Assembly: GCA_947625415.1 (NCBI GenBank)
Contig: CANQOG010000012.1
Coordinates: 1 to 35,582, forward strand
Source of the DNA: an uncultured Clostridia bacterium
GTDB taxonomy: Bacteria > Bacillota > Clostridia > TANB77 > CAG-508
Length of the DNA: 35,582 nt
Direction of reading: 5' to 3'
In this document: piece by piece, positions 20,001 to 28,258 of the stretch
Position numbering within the stretch: the stretch's first letter is position 1
How the letters are laid out: every line of letters starts with the position of its first letter
Position numbers and translations under genes: made by a program
The notes under the pieces: model-generated
Seen by the model: only the letters and a program-made list of their open reading frames with translations
What the model was told of the DNA's origin: nothing
Database searches by the model: none

Positions 20001-20061
20001 ATATCATTAACACTATCAATGAACTTAATATTAACTTTATCAAAATATTTTTCGTTCTCAT
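17008..20061 (-). CDS. VirB6/TrbL-like polytopic channel protein with long repeated tail (1017 aa)
   Basis: The protein has a signal peptide (about 1-36, ending SFA), then about six membrane segments between 148 and 361. It carries the motif LFTVFVQSLHALIYAALVG near 311-329, shared with the other two VirB6-like proteins of the operon. VirB6/TrbL proteins form the inner-membrane part of the transfer channel. After residue 375 a hydrophilic tail of over 600 residues follows, with a Gly/Arg-rich part, an Asn-rich part (about 475-525) and two copies of a 77-residue unit (558-634 and 726-802) separated by a Glu/Thr-rich linker. The tail is probably cytoplasmic, but its role is unknown. AAGGAAGG precedes the ATG. 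The gene lies 23 bases after the 1533-aa homologue. Confidence 0.82.
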   Translation of the reverse strand: MRTKNILIKLILSSLIVLMIFNFICSTDLKINFSFADSDPVESSEERVNEQLDANTSGTNGIIMNFIKSVLAAPGRAMRNLNYKLASAGGTTTGVDANEITPFDIFFNRFTLLDGNLFSMTDRDGQPLDTDSIVYKIRTNTSIWYHFIERISGGVIILALVFSIGAIFFRGSNKDIDLAGKISKAKEAGVNYLVSFLLLMLMHYIVIFILDVNDLVINGIQIVASSVNVSDFIDTLENSIFSSNWTLSIASVVIYIILEWQTFRYIIVYIFRLFTIFLLVIISPVIPLLYAKEKNVSKVGITLNSWLRELLFTVFVQSLHALIYAALVGTAMTAMAEVRVSSTADLGIALVAVASLLFVKQAERIVKTIFGFNNSHVISNNVLSNVSSFVDNGARVVGGGAVRAATGRPFISFGKNVDGSDIGIGQVTNGIGNSLRNTATGIRENAVNAGNAFIGGVRNVRDRVTNFLDGGEVIDADYTVIDDNNDRNSENSNRNNNLNQNNSTSERNENDIDNSNERNENGNGNDNSNENIVIAVADDPEGKIAGAVRQSNENLNSDKETLGGWAKKVEKKLDTLDSQIDKNVADDILDNFQKLGNDSEARRNYINSLEEGSIERQYAETLEDLKAYMDLDDERISNENTVIEERSEEKNINKEETSEETNVNNTETHEETNIENHVTEKAEEVAESKPQDESEKATQKPPIIVEGDSISEGEVKNMIKAALNEDKETLTGWAKEVEKKWDALDSQIDRNVANDITNNFQRLGDDSEARKEYINSFKEGSIERQYAESMEELKAYMDLDDESINSKEEMLKAVKNLLESKGYEVPPEVLKMKYASEVDNLELKIKKQPEVQIEEDNPKIIRNLDQLRSKRNRELMDRVNADLKLGVFDNTTNDIEVRTKLEAIRKDVSQKFNMSEPDNIKSMLEGMTRGDRDAYRNYLDGKIPASEMSEKARDAVVLATVNNYIRELERKVTTHGTTESTEVKFESTNQVLKSLQNRKREINIGEITTTKKGSKVG
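17656..18390 (-). repeat. Two copies of a 77-residue unit in the VirB6-like tail
   Basis: Residues 558-634 (bases 18160-18390) and 726-802 (bases 17656-17886) align without gaps. Both begin DKETL-GWAK-VEKK and end AYMDLDDE. Most differences are conservative (K/R, D/E, S/T). The distance between copies is 168 residues. This points to an internal duplication. Confidence 0.9.
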
Positions 20062-20084
20062 AGCATTCCTTCCTTTCGATTGCC

Positions 20085-23000
20085 TTAATATGGTATTTGC
20101 ATAACATTTCTATTTTTATTGCCATTTTTATTTTCATTATAGTCAACTTCTATGTATAATCTTTTGTCTTTCATTCCAACTATTTCATTTAATAAATCAT
20201 TTAATTCTGAATTTACAGAAGCCTCTTCCTCTTGCTCTTTTGCAGCTTCAGCTAAAGTTTGTTCAATTAAATTATTACTTTGTCTAGCTTTTTCTTCTTC
20301 TAAATCTTTTTCAGTTATATTTGAAGAAGCATCTTTTTCAGCTTTTTCAGTAGTTTTTATAGAATATTTATCTTTTGCTTTCTTTTTTTCCTCTTCTAAA
20401 AGATTTTCAACTTCTGTATCTTCTTCTTGATTTTCCTTAATTCTAACTCTATCTTTTAATATACTAATAAATCTATCATCTATAAATATTCTACGTACTA
20501 TACTTCTTGCATTTTCTTCTACGTTTGGTTCACCTTTTCTAATTAATATTATTCTAAATTTTCGTTCAAGTTTCTCCATTAGCTCTTCATTATTTTTTAA
20601 ATCATCAAATGATGTTACATCAAATTCGTCAGCAAAATTTTTAAACTTTTCTTTAAAATCATAATAATATTTTTCTAATAAATCTTCATATTCTTGGATT
20701 GCAACTTCGTCATTTCTTACAATGTAAATATCCCATCCATCCATATCTTCAACTGGTGATTTAGCAAATGAAAATGGAATTAATTGCATTTTTTCAAGCC
20801 TACTACCATATTCTCTTAAAAATCTCTCTTGAGTTTTCTCTAAGTTAGCATCATCTAATTTATTAACTTTATCATAAAAATCTTTAATTGAATATCTATT
20901 TGATAGAGAAATTGCTTGACCTGGATTTTTTACAGCTCCAAAAAATCTAAATGTAATTTTTACTAATTGGTTTTCACCATCTTTCTTCTGTTTAGACTTC
21001 TTTTTAGATTTTTCTGCAATATCTTTTTCAGATTCTTTACCATGCTTTTTAGCCCATCTTTTTTCAGCTTCTCTTAATTCTTGGTTTTGCTCTATTTCTT
21101 CAGGTGTCAATCCGCCATTTTTTATATTTTGAATGTTTTCTTCAAATTCATCTACAGCTTTTTCAACTAGTCCAGAAGTTGCTTTAGCTTCAAGTAATTC
21201 TTGAGCTATTTCCCAAGTTTCTGATGAAAAACTATTTTCATTTTCAGTTGTATAAAATACTTCAACATTACCAGTATTTTCATCAACTGTATAATTTCCT
21301 TCTGAAACAGTTCTAGTAATATCACCTATATAATCTTCATCTATTGCATTACTTAATGAATTATTTAGAGTTGCAATTCTCCTATCTAAATCTTTAATTC
21401 CTTCATCACTACTCAAATGTTTTGTATTCTTTTCCTCTGGCTTATTTAAAGTTACTTCTACTAATTCTCTTTCATCTTCTTCAGCCTCTTGAAGAACTTG
21501 CTCTAATAATGGTTGTGCTCCTAAATCTTGTAATAAATCTTCAAACTTTTGAACTCTTTCTTCAGCTGTAGCTTCTGGTGGCAATCCTAAATCTTCACTT
21601 GTTACCACTTGCATAATTTGATTAGTAGCATTTTCAAAATTTTCATCTAAAACTACATATTCTTGAGCTTCTATCTCATTATTACTATTTATAACTTGCT
21701 CAATAACTTTTCCTTCTAAAGTTACAATATGTTGAACAATTCTTTCCTCTTCAACTTCTTGTTGTGTAGTTTTTATTGTATCTTCTAAATTATTAATAGC
21801 TGAGTTAACTGTAACCTCTGGTTTAATTTCTGCTCTTATTTCTGGCGTAGTTTCTGAAATAGATTGAGTTTCTGATGTTGTTTCTAACTTATTTGAAACT
21901 TGTTCAGTATTAACAGCTTTAACAACTTTTTCTATTTTATGCTCATAAGCAATAATCTCTCCATCTTTATCAACAGCAGGTTGAACTATTTTTCCTTCTG
22001 AAGTAACAACCTGTTGAACTATTTTTCCAGAATTTGTTAAAACAAATTGTACAACATTATTGTCTTCTTGTTTTACAATTCCTGTTGCTTTAATTATTGC
22101 CTCTTGTCTATTTTTCTTAACAATAACTATATCATCATTAACTCTATAAGCATCACCTTGCTGTACCATTCTATTAAGTCCAAGTTGTCCTGGAGTCATT
22201 TCAGATATTTGTCTAAATCCAATTCTGATAGAATTTCTAACAGTCATTGCTCTATTTCCAACATTATTAGCCAATTCTACACGTCTTGCATTTATAGCTA
22301 TTCTTCTATAATTATTTATAGCATTTCTTTGACTAAATTTAATTTGACTTACAGTTTTAACTACATTGTTTCTGTTAAATCTTACATTTTGAGAAGCTTC
22401 TACATGTAAATTTCTTGGAACTCTTGAAGGTTTTAATTCTCCAAGTTGAATATTCTCACGAGTTCTACTTAAAACTAATAAATATCTATTTTCCTCTACA
22501 CTTTGGCGTAGCATTTTTCTGTTTATTCTTCTAACTGTATTAGGACTAAATCTACTAAATTTATAAACCTTATTTACACGTAAATTTTGAATATCTTTTG
22601 GTGTCACTATATTTTTTTTACGATTAACTCTATGTAACTTTCTTTTAATATATTTTTGTCCTGTTACTAATCTTTCAACTCTGTTAGCAGCTACCTCTTC
22701 ATATCTATCTTCAGCAAGAATAGCTAGTCCCATTCTAGAAGAACCAATTTCACTAGACAAAAATATTTGTGGTCCTATTTCATTATAAACTATTGTCATA
22801 ACACTCGAATTTGGGCCTACCTCTTCAACTACAGTTCTTAAAACTTCTCGTATGTCCTGTAAATTAATATTAGCTACTAATGCCATCAAATTTGAAGTAT
22901 CAACATTTAATGCATTTGCATTTCTAACATATTGCTGTTTTATTATAGCTTTTTGCATTATTGAAGGTACTCTTTTAAGCATTTCATAATCATTTTTTAA

Positions 23001-24686
23001 ATTCGTAACCATATAATAATATTCATTTTGGATTTCTCTAATTTTTCTTTTTACCAAAAAGTTAGCATTTTCATAAAGATTTTCAAGCTTTTTAGCACTA
23101 TATTTTTTAAGTTTTTTAACTTTATTTACTGCTGAATAACCTGCGATATTTACCTTTTGTCTTAAGCCTTCTAAACCTTTAGCATCTCTCATCCTATGAT
23201 ATTGTTCAATAATTTCATCAGCAGTTAAATTTTGCTTTACAGCCTCACCACTTAAAACATATTTTCCAATTTCTATACCTTGTTTTGCTTTTTGAGCAGC
23301 ATAAGTAGCTCCATTTTTTATACCTTTAAAGGCTTTATTTTTCAATGTTCTAGCACCTTTTATAATTTTTGGAGCCTCTTTTGCAACTTTTTCAGGTAAT
23401 TGCTTTATATTTTTCGCTACTTTTTTAGGCATTTGCTTTACATTTTCAATTTTTTCTCCAGCAAACTCTTTTGCACTTTCAAATTTTTCTCCAGCAAATT
23501 CTTTTGTTTCATTCCATTTTTCAGAAGCTATATTAGGAATTTCCTTAAATCTCATCTGAATATTAGTTCCTGCTGATTTTAAATCTCCACCAACTGTTTT
23601 TACAAAGCCGTCTTTACCTATTCGAGCTTTATAGTCATCTATTTTTACTCCAAATTTATCTACACCAGTTTCAAATTTTTTAACTCCAGATTCCACATTA
23701 CCACCAAACATAGACAAAGCTTCATCTGTTGTATCTAAAAACATTGCTGTTGTTTTTGAAGAAGAAATATTTGTACTTCCACCAACAAAATTAAATATCT
23801 TTCTAATAAATAAATCAACTTTAAATATAAATCCAAATATAATTAATGCTATTAATGCACCAATTAAATTTTCATCATTGTCAGAAAGTTTTAATGTAAA
23901 TCCTATAAATGTTGCATAAAATACTGCATGTAAAGTTTGAATAAATACATTAAATATAAACTCTTTAAACCACTTTCTTATAGTACCTTCATTTACACCA
24001 GATATAAGTTTCTTTAATGTAGAATACACAAATATTATAGGAGCTAGTAATATCAATACAATTATGTTTATAAATCTCTTTGCATAGACAAATACAAATT
24101 TATATGTATAATATACTAATAGTAAATACATTACTATTCCAATAAATCCTGGAACTGCTGATATTTCATAAGCTTTTGATAAAGCTGTTTCATATAAATC
24201 ATATTCATCATTTTTACCATCAATTCCAGAAAGCCTATCTCCTAAGTTTTTGGCAATTTCTACACCTTGATTATTAACCTCTATAATTCCTATCATTAAA
24301 TAATGTAAAAAATATATCACTAAAAGCATAATAAGAAAAATAAGCAAATTTAAAAGAATTTTTTTTAATTTTGTCCCATCTTTAGAAGTTACAAAATCTT
24401 TTGCTAAGACAATCAAATATCCTATTACAAATGCCCACAAGCTCACTCTTCTAACAACTTTATACCAAGTGCCTATCGTTGTTCTTATTAATTTTCCAAG
24501 ACTAACGTCAGTATTAACTTCAGCTGATAAATCATCCCCCTCACTAGATTCTGTAACGGATGTATCACCTGAATCAATTGGGTCTGAAACAGCATAAGAG
24601 CTAGTAGTCAAAAACAGTGTTATAACTATTACTACTAGTCCCAATATAATTATTAAATTCTTTAAATTTAATAATTTTCCTTTCAT
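20085..24686 (-). CDS. VirB6/TrbL-like polytopic protein with 1200-residue hydrophilic tail (1533 aa)
   Basis: The protein has a signal peptide (about 1-32, ending SYA) and about six membrane segments between 80 and 292. The VirB6-like motif appears as FIFNVFIQTLHAVFYATFIG at 243-262. It should be a second channel subunit. The remaining 1200 residues are hydrophilic: an amphipathic Lys/Glu/Ala-rich stretch near 390-480 (EFAGEKFESAKEFAGEKIEN), a basic helical region (500-900), short beta-hairpin repeats of the type VVxxEGKIVQ near 880-1010, and acidic coiled-coil regions to the end. This length is far beyond ordinary VirB6. The start ATG (24684-24686) touches the TAA stop of the preceding gene and no strong ribosome binding site is visible, so translation is probably coupled. 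Confidence 0.8.
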   Translation of the reverse strand: MKGKLLNLKNLIIILGLVVIVITLFLTTSSYAVSDPIDSGDTSVTESSEGDDLSAEVNTDVSLGKLIRTTIGTWYKVVRRVSLWAFVIGYLIVLAKDFVTSKDGTKLKKILLNLLIFLIMLLVIYFLHYLMIGIIEVNNQGVEIAKNLGDRLSGIDGKNDEYDLYETALSKAYEISAVPGFIGIVMYLLLVYYTYKFVFVYAKRFINIIVLILLAPIIFVYSTLKKLISGVNEGTIRKWFKEFIFNVFIQTLHAVFYATFIGFTLKLSDNDENLIGALIALIIFGFIFKVDLFIRKIFNFVGGSTNISSSKTTAMFLDTTDEALSMFGGNVESGVKKFETGVDKFGVKIDDYKARIGKDGFVKTVGGDLKSAGTNIQMRFKEIPNIASEKWNETKEFAGEKFESAKEFAGEKIENVKQMPKKVAKNIKQLPEKVAKEAPKIIKGARTLKNKAFKGIKNGATYAAQKAKQGIEIGKYVLSGEAVKQNLTADEIIEQYHRMRDAKGLEGLRQKVNIAGYSAVNKVKKLKKYSAKKLENLYENANFLVKRKIREIQNEYYYMVTNLKNDYEMLKRVPSIMQKAIIKQQYVRNANALNVDTSNLMALVANINLQDIREVLRTVVEEVGPNSSVMTIVYNEIGPQIFLSSEIGSSRMGLAILAEDRYEEVAANRVERLVTGQKYIKRKLHRVNRKKNIVTPKDIQNLRVNKVYKFSRFSPNTVRRINRKMLRQSVEENRYLLVLSRTRENIQLGELKPSRVPRNLHVEASQNVRFNRNNVVKTVSQIKFSQRNAINNYRRIAINARRVELANNVGNRAMTVRNSIRIGFRQISEMTPGQLGLNRMVQQGDAYRVNDDIVIVKKNRQEAIIKATGIVKQEDNNVVQFVLTNSGKIVQQVVTSEGKIVQPAVDKDGEIIAYEHKIEKVVKAVNTEQVSNKLETTSETQSISETTPEIRAEIKPEVTVNSAINNLEDTIKTTQQEVEEERIVQHIVTLEGKVIEQVINSNNEIEAQEYVVLDENFENATNQIMQVVTSEDLGLPPEATAEERVQKFEDLLQDLGAQPLLEQVLQEAEEDERELVEVTLNKPEEKNTKHLSSDEGIKDLDRRIATLNNSLSNAIDEDYIGDITRTVSEGNYTVDENTGNVEVFYTTENENSFSSETWEIAQELLEAKATSGLVEKAVDEFEENIQNIKNGGLTPEEIEQNQELREAEKRWAKKHGKESEKDIAEKSKKKSKQKKDGENQLVKITFRFFGAVKNPGQAISLSNRYSIKDFYDKVNKLDDANLEKTQERFLREYGSRLEKMQLIPFSFAKSPVEDMDGWDIYIVRNDEVAIQEYEDLLEKYYYDFKEKFKNFADEFDVTSFDDLKNNEELMEKLERKFRIILIRKGEPNVEENARSIVRRIFIDDRFISILKDRVRIKENQEEDTEVENLLEEEKKKAKDKYSIKTTEKAEKDASSNITEKDLEEEKARQSNNLIEQTLAEAAKEQEEEASVNSELNDLLNEIVGMKDKRLYIEVDYNENKNGNKNRNVMQIPY

Positions 24687-25589
24687 TTATTTACCGCTTA
24701 CCCTTTCACTTTCAGCAATTTCTATTAAATTCTCTTCATTTGTTTTAAACTCTTTATTGTCAATACGTTTTTGAGTACTGTCAAGAGCAACTTTATATCC
24801 ATCATAAAATTCAACTTCTATAGTTCCAATTTTATCAAGTTTTGCAATTACCTGTCTTGTAATAGAAGTAATTGTAACTATATCATTTTTCTCATCCATT
24901 TCAATTTCAAAATCGTCGAAATTATTTCTAATATCAACTAAAAAATATGTTCTATCTTTTCCATAACTTTTATTAAAATAACTTTCAAATAATTCTTCTA
25001 AATCTCTATTTGACATTTTCCTATTTGGATATATAGTAATTTCATTTTCTCTAAAAAAAGCATAAACTTCTTTAGTTTTATAACCTATATAATCCTTTGT
25101 TTTAAAAGTTGGTGTTCCCAAAGTCTTTTCTATTGTTTCAAAATCTGCTCCAACTTTTAAATGTCCTATAACTTCTTTAGTATAAATATTATTAAAAATC
25201 ACTTTATTTATATATCTTTTATTGCAATATGCAATATATCCATCTGAAAAACGTAAATTTCCATCCCCATCAGTCTCATATCCAGAAAGCCCAGATTTTA
25301 TTCTATCCCAACTATTATTATTTAGTTTTACTATAGGTAAAGCATTGATTAAAATGCTTTCTTCTGCAACATTTCCATCACTATCAACTTTTATTTCTTT
25401 TTTATTTTCTGAATTACCACTTGTTCTTACAGAAAATCCAACCATATTTGAAGTATTAGGCTCCTTATTTTTTATTTGCGTTGTTCCAACTACATTTGCA
25501 TATACAAAAACTATAAATCCAATAATGCCTAAAATCGTTATTATAATCAGTTTTATTTGATTTTTCAAGTTTTTCTTTTTTTTAGGCAT
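24687..25589 (-). CDS. TM-anchored extracellular protein, paralogue of the 498-aa protein
   Basis: This 300-aa protein has a Lys-rich N-terminus, one membrane segment (about 12-33) and an extracellular domain. The centre reads GHLKVGADFETIEKTLGTPTF...YIGYK...YAFFRENEITIYP, followed by a helix and a strand pair. The same order is found in the 498-aa protein of this operon (REKVEYALGEPTF...FGYRG...IFFDFENKAISVYP), so the two are paralogues. The turn-helix-LGxPT pattern is reminiscent of BamE/SmpA-like folds, but that is only a resemblance. GGAGG precedes the ATG, and the gene overlaps none of its neighbours. The function is unknown; its place between NlpC/P60 and VirB6-like genes suggests a structural part of the outer face of the machine. 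Confidence 0.7.
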   Translation of the reverse strand: MPKKKKNLKNQIKLIIITILGIIGFIVFVYANVVGTTQIKNKEPNTSNMVGFSVRTSGNSENKKEIKVDSDGNVAEESILINALPIVKLNNNSWDRIKSGLSGYETDGDGNLRFSDGYIAYCNKRYINKVIFNNIYTKEVIGHLKVGADFETIEKTLGTPTFKTKDYIGYKTKEVYAFFRENEITIYPNRKMSNRDLEELFESYFNKSYGKDRTYFLVDIRNNFDDFEIEMDEKNDIVTITSITRQVIAKLDKIGTIEVEFYDGYKVALDSTQKRIDNKEFKTNEENLIEIAESERVSGK

Positions 25590-25618
25590 TATTTACCTCC
25601 TCTTTTAATTTTTTTAGT

Positions 25619-26711
25619 TTAATCAACTTTAAAAACATTTATATCAAACAAGTCCATACTTTCATCACCAAATATTAGTCCCTCAATTGTTACATGTCTA
25701 TTTATACTGATAGGATCATCTGCTTCTGTTGCGTTAATTCCAGCCTCTTTAAGGTCATTTGCATCTCCATTCATTGAACCAATTGTGTTATTTATTAATC
25801 TATCAAATACTGATATAAAACTTATAATTACACCTCTAAGTAAATATGTTAATAATCCTACTAAATAATCTACAAGCGCTCCAATAGAATCAACTACAAT
25901 TTCAAATACACTTTTCCTATTAGCCAATGAATATTTACCATCTGGAATACCATTAAAGAAGAAATTTGAATAATCAACTTCTTTTCCTGACAAACCACTG
26001 CCCCCAGCACTCACACTTACACCATTAAAAGTAGTAACAAATGATGTTATATTACTAGCAGCACTTTCTTTTAATCGACCAATATAATTAACTGTCCCTC
26101 CGCCAGCTCACGCTACTTGCGATAGTTCGAATATCTACAGCTGCATCTTCTGATGTTATACAATCAACAACCTTTCCATCACCAACGTAAATCATAACAT
26201 GACCTGACATAAATAAAATATCTCCTGGTATTGCACTACTTTCTCCATTATAAGGTAATAAATCATGATATCCACCAACTTGATTTCCTGGACAAACAAA
26301 AGTTGTAAATTGGTCATTACTTCCAATTCCTAAACAGTGATGTAAAGCAAAACAAACCCATCCAACGCAATCCATTCCCATACTATTAATACCATTGTTT
26401 ATTGTACCATAATCCATGTCACCTGATGAATTCGGCTGATATGTACAATATTCTCCCTGTTTTTCATATAAATATGCCATTGCTCTCTCGTTTCTAGGAT
26501 TGCTTTCTCCAGACGTATATCCATTATAACTATAATGACTTCTAACTTTACTACTAGGATTCTTAGTAGCCTCCACAAAACTTAAAGAAAAATCTACTAA
26601 AGCTTGCTCACATTCTTCAACACTAGCAGCATAAGCTGTCGTAAAAGGAGTAATTATTAGTAAAATTAAAGATATTATTGCAACTCTTCTCTGATATTTA
26701 AAATATTTCAT
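25619..26711 (-). CDS. Secreted NlpC/P60 hydrolase with C-terminal membrane segment, split by a +1 frameshift at CGG
   Basis: Read through one +1 shift this is a 363-aa protein. It has a signal peptide (1-29, ending AYA) and an NlpC/P60 domain (about 65-215) with catalytic Cys115 in MDCVGWVC and His171 in SGHVMIYVGDGKVVD. An extension with a membrane-type helix (about 275-303) follows. The family normally ends in a YWGGTFVGARR-like strand. Here the zero frame reads S-W-R-R-D-S-stop, but skipping base 26102 gives S-W-G-G-T-V-N-Y-I-G-R and stays open to 25619. The GTG at 26014 that could open the second part has no ribosome binding site. NlpC/P60 enzymes cut peptidoglycan stem peptides and are common in Gram-positive T4SS clusters. 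AAAGGAGG precedes the ATG at 26711. Confidence 0.85.
26100..26102 (-). other. Candidate +1 recoding site 2 (CGG-A) in the NlpC/P60 gene
   Basis: On the minus strand the zero-frame codons are AGC TGG CGG AGG GAC AGT TAA. Skipping the C of CGG gives AGC TGG GGA GGG ACA GTT, that is S-W-G-G-T-V, which matches the terminal strand of the NlpC/P60 fold. The zero-frame stop comes three codons after CGG. Confidence 0.65.
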
Positions 26712-26740
26712 AATTATTACCTCCTTTTTTTCAGTTTTTA

Positions 26741-28237
26741 CTACCTTTCTATTTTCACTGATGTATCATCATAATATAATATATCATTTTCAAAAGATTT
26801 TATATCAAATTCTTCTTTTCCTTCTATTATCTTTTGTTTTGTAAATGTGTTAAAGTCATAATAATAAATTCCAACATTAGTTATACTATATACAATCTCG
26901 CTATCACTAATCCATTTATAATTATAAATATCATCTTTTAACTCTACATCAGCTCTTGATTCATCAGTAGATACAAATTTTGTACCATTATCTTCACGTC
27001 CCACTACATATAATTCACTATTTTCATTTCCTTGAACTACAGCATCATATACCTTCGTTAATTCAGCTCCTATTCTAGCAGCTTCAGCTGTAGCAATAGC
27101 ATCTGTTTCTTTTAAATAAACATTTTCCATATCAGCTAAACTTCTATCTCCACTATAATTTTGAGAAATAAAGAATCCATTTTTTAAGGAATATGGACTT
27201 ATAGATAATTCTATTCCTTTTAAACTATATTTTAATTTTACATAATTTGAGTTAAATTCATATTCATCATAATCAGACCAAGTATTTACTAAATTAGTAG
27301 CAAATGTTTTTATATCATGACTTTCATTCATTTCTTGAATATATTTTTTCAAAGTTTTTTCATCATCTTCACTCATTGAAATAACAGGATAAACTGATAT
27401 AGCTTTATTTTCAAAATCAAAGAATATATAATTATCTTTTCCACGGTATCCAAAGCAACCATCTTCATCAAATGTAGGCTCCCCTAAAGCATACTCAACT
27501 TTTTCCCTGCTAGAATTTGTCGTTAAATCAGCAGCAACTACATCTTTATAATTACTTGTAAAAATAAAGTTAAATATTTTTCTATCAACGACTTTATACT
27601 TATAACCTTCATCAAAATAAATATTATAATCATCAAACATTGATTCTCTAGTTCCCAATGTCATTTTTGTTTCATCCCAATTACCATCTATTAGTCGCTT
27701 TAATTCTTTTGATTGAATTGTAAAATTTGTAATTTTATTTTTTTTATTACGACTCTTCCTAGATGTATTATTTAAATAATAATTAGTATCACCGTTTATT
27801 TTTATTTCTGTTAAACTTGTTCCTTCACATTTTACTTCAATTTTTATATCTTTTGCAGTATCTATTAACTCTATATTTTTATAATTTTCAAATTCAACAA
27901 CTGATTTACATAAACTTAAAAAGAAATTTTCATTACTTTTTTCATCTGTATATAAATTACAGCTAAATTCAACTTTAGCTGAAAATAAATCTTTTGTATC
28001 TTGTTTACTTATCAAATTACATTTATATTCTTTAAATACGTCTTCTATTGACCCAAACTCATTTAAAGTATAATTAAAACCAACTCTATTTGGAGTACTT
28101 TGAGTATCATCTACGGAATTAGCTAGTTCTTTAAAACTTTTTATTAAAATAACTATAAATAAAATAACTATAACAAGTATTACTATAATTTTTAATTTAT
28201 TTGTTTTATTTTTATTAAAGCTTACTTTTTGTCCCAT
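26741..28237 (-). CDS. TM-anchored extracellular protein with C-terminal beta-repeat region (498 aa)
   Basis: The protein has a short basic N-terminus, one membrane segment (about 16-33) and a large extracellular part. Residues about 185-345 form a domain paralogous to that of the 300-aa protein encoded two genes later (KVEYALGEPTF, GYRGKDNYIFF, AISVYPVISMS). The last 100 residues contain repeated short strands (ELYVVGREDNGTKFV, YKWISDSEIVYSITNVGIYYYD, ILYYDDTSVKIE) that resemble blades of a TolB-like beta-propeller, though there is room for only two or three. The role is not known. AAAGGAG precedes the ATG at 28237. The gene sits between a VirB6-like gene and the NlpC/P60 gene, all closely spaced. 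Confidence 0.7.
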   Translation of the reverse strand: MGQKVSFNKNKTNKLKIIVILVIVILFIVILIKSFKELANSVDDTQSTPNRVGFNYTLNEFGSIEDVFKEYKCNLISKQDTKDLFSAKVEFSCNLYTDEKSNENFFLSLCKSVVEFENYKNIELIDTAKDIKIEVKCEGTSLTEIKINGDTNYYLNNTSRKSRNKKNKITNFTIQSKELKRLIDGNWDETKMTLGTRESMFDDYNIYFDEGYKYKVVDRKIFNFIFTSNYKDVVAADLTTNSSREKVEYALGEPTFDEDGCFGYRGKDNYIFFDFENKAISVYPVISMSEDDEKTLKKYIQEMNESHDIKTFATNLVNTWSDYDEYEFNSNYVKLKYSLKGIELSISPYSLKNGFFISQNYSGDRSLADMENVYLKETDAIATAEAARIGAELTKVYDAVVQGNENSELYVVGREDNGTKFVSTDESRADVELKDDIYNYKWISDSEIVYSITNVGIYYYDFNTFTKQKIIEGKEEFDIKSFENDILYYDDTSVKIER

Positions 28238-28258
28238 AAATTCACTCCTTTCTAGTTT

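Noticed and set aside
22047..22409. + strand 120-aa gene
   Set aside because: It is antisense to the 1533-aa VirB6-like gene, low in complexity (Ser/Ile/Tyr/Asn), and without a ribosome binding site.
25619..26014. Independent 131-aa gene starting at a GTG
   Set aside because: No ribosome binding site precedes the GTG, and the frame is open upstream as far as the CGG site, where it gives the missing NlpC/P60 terminal strand.
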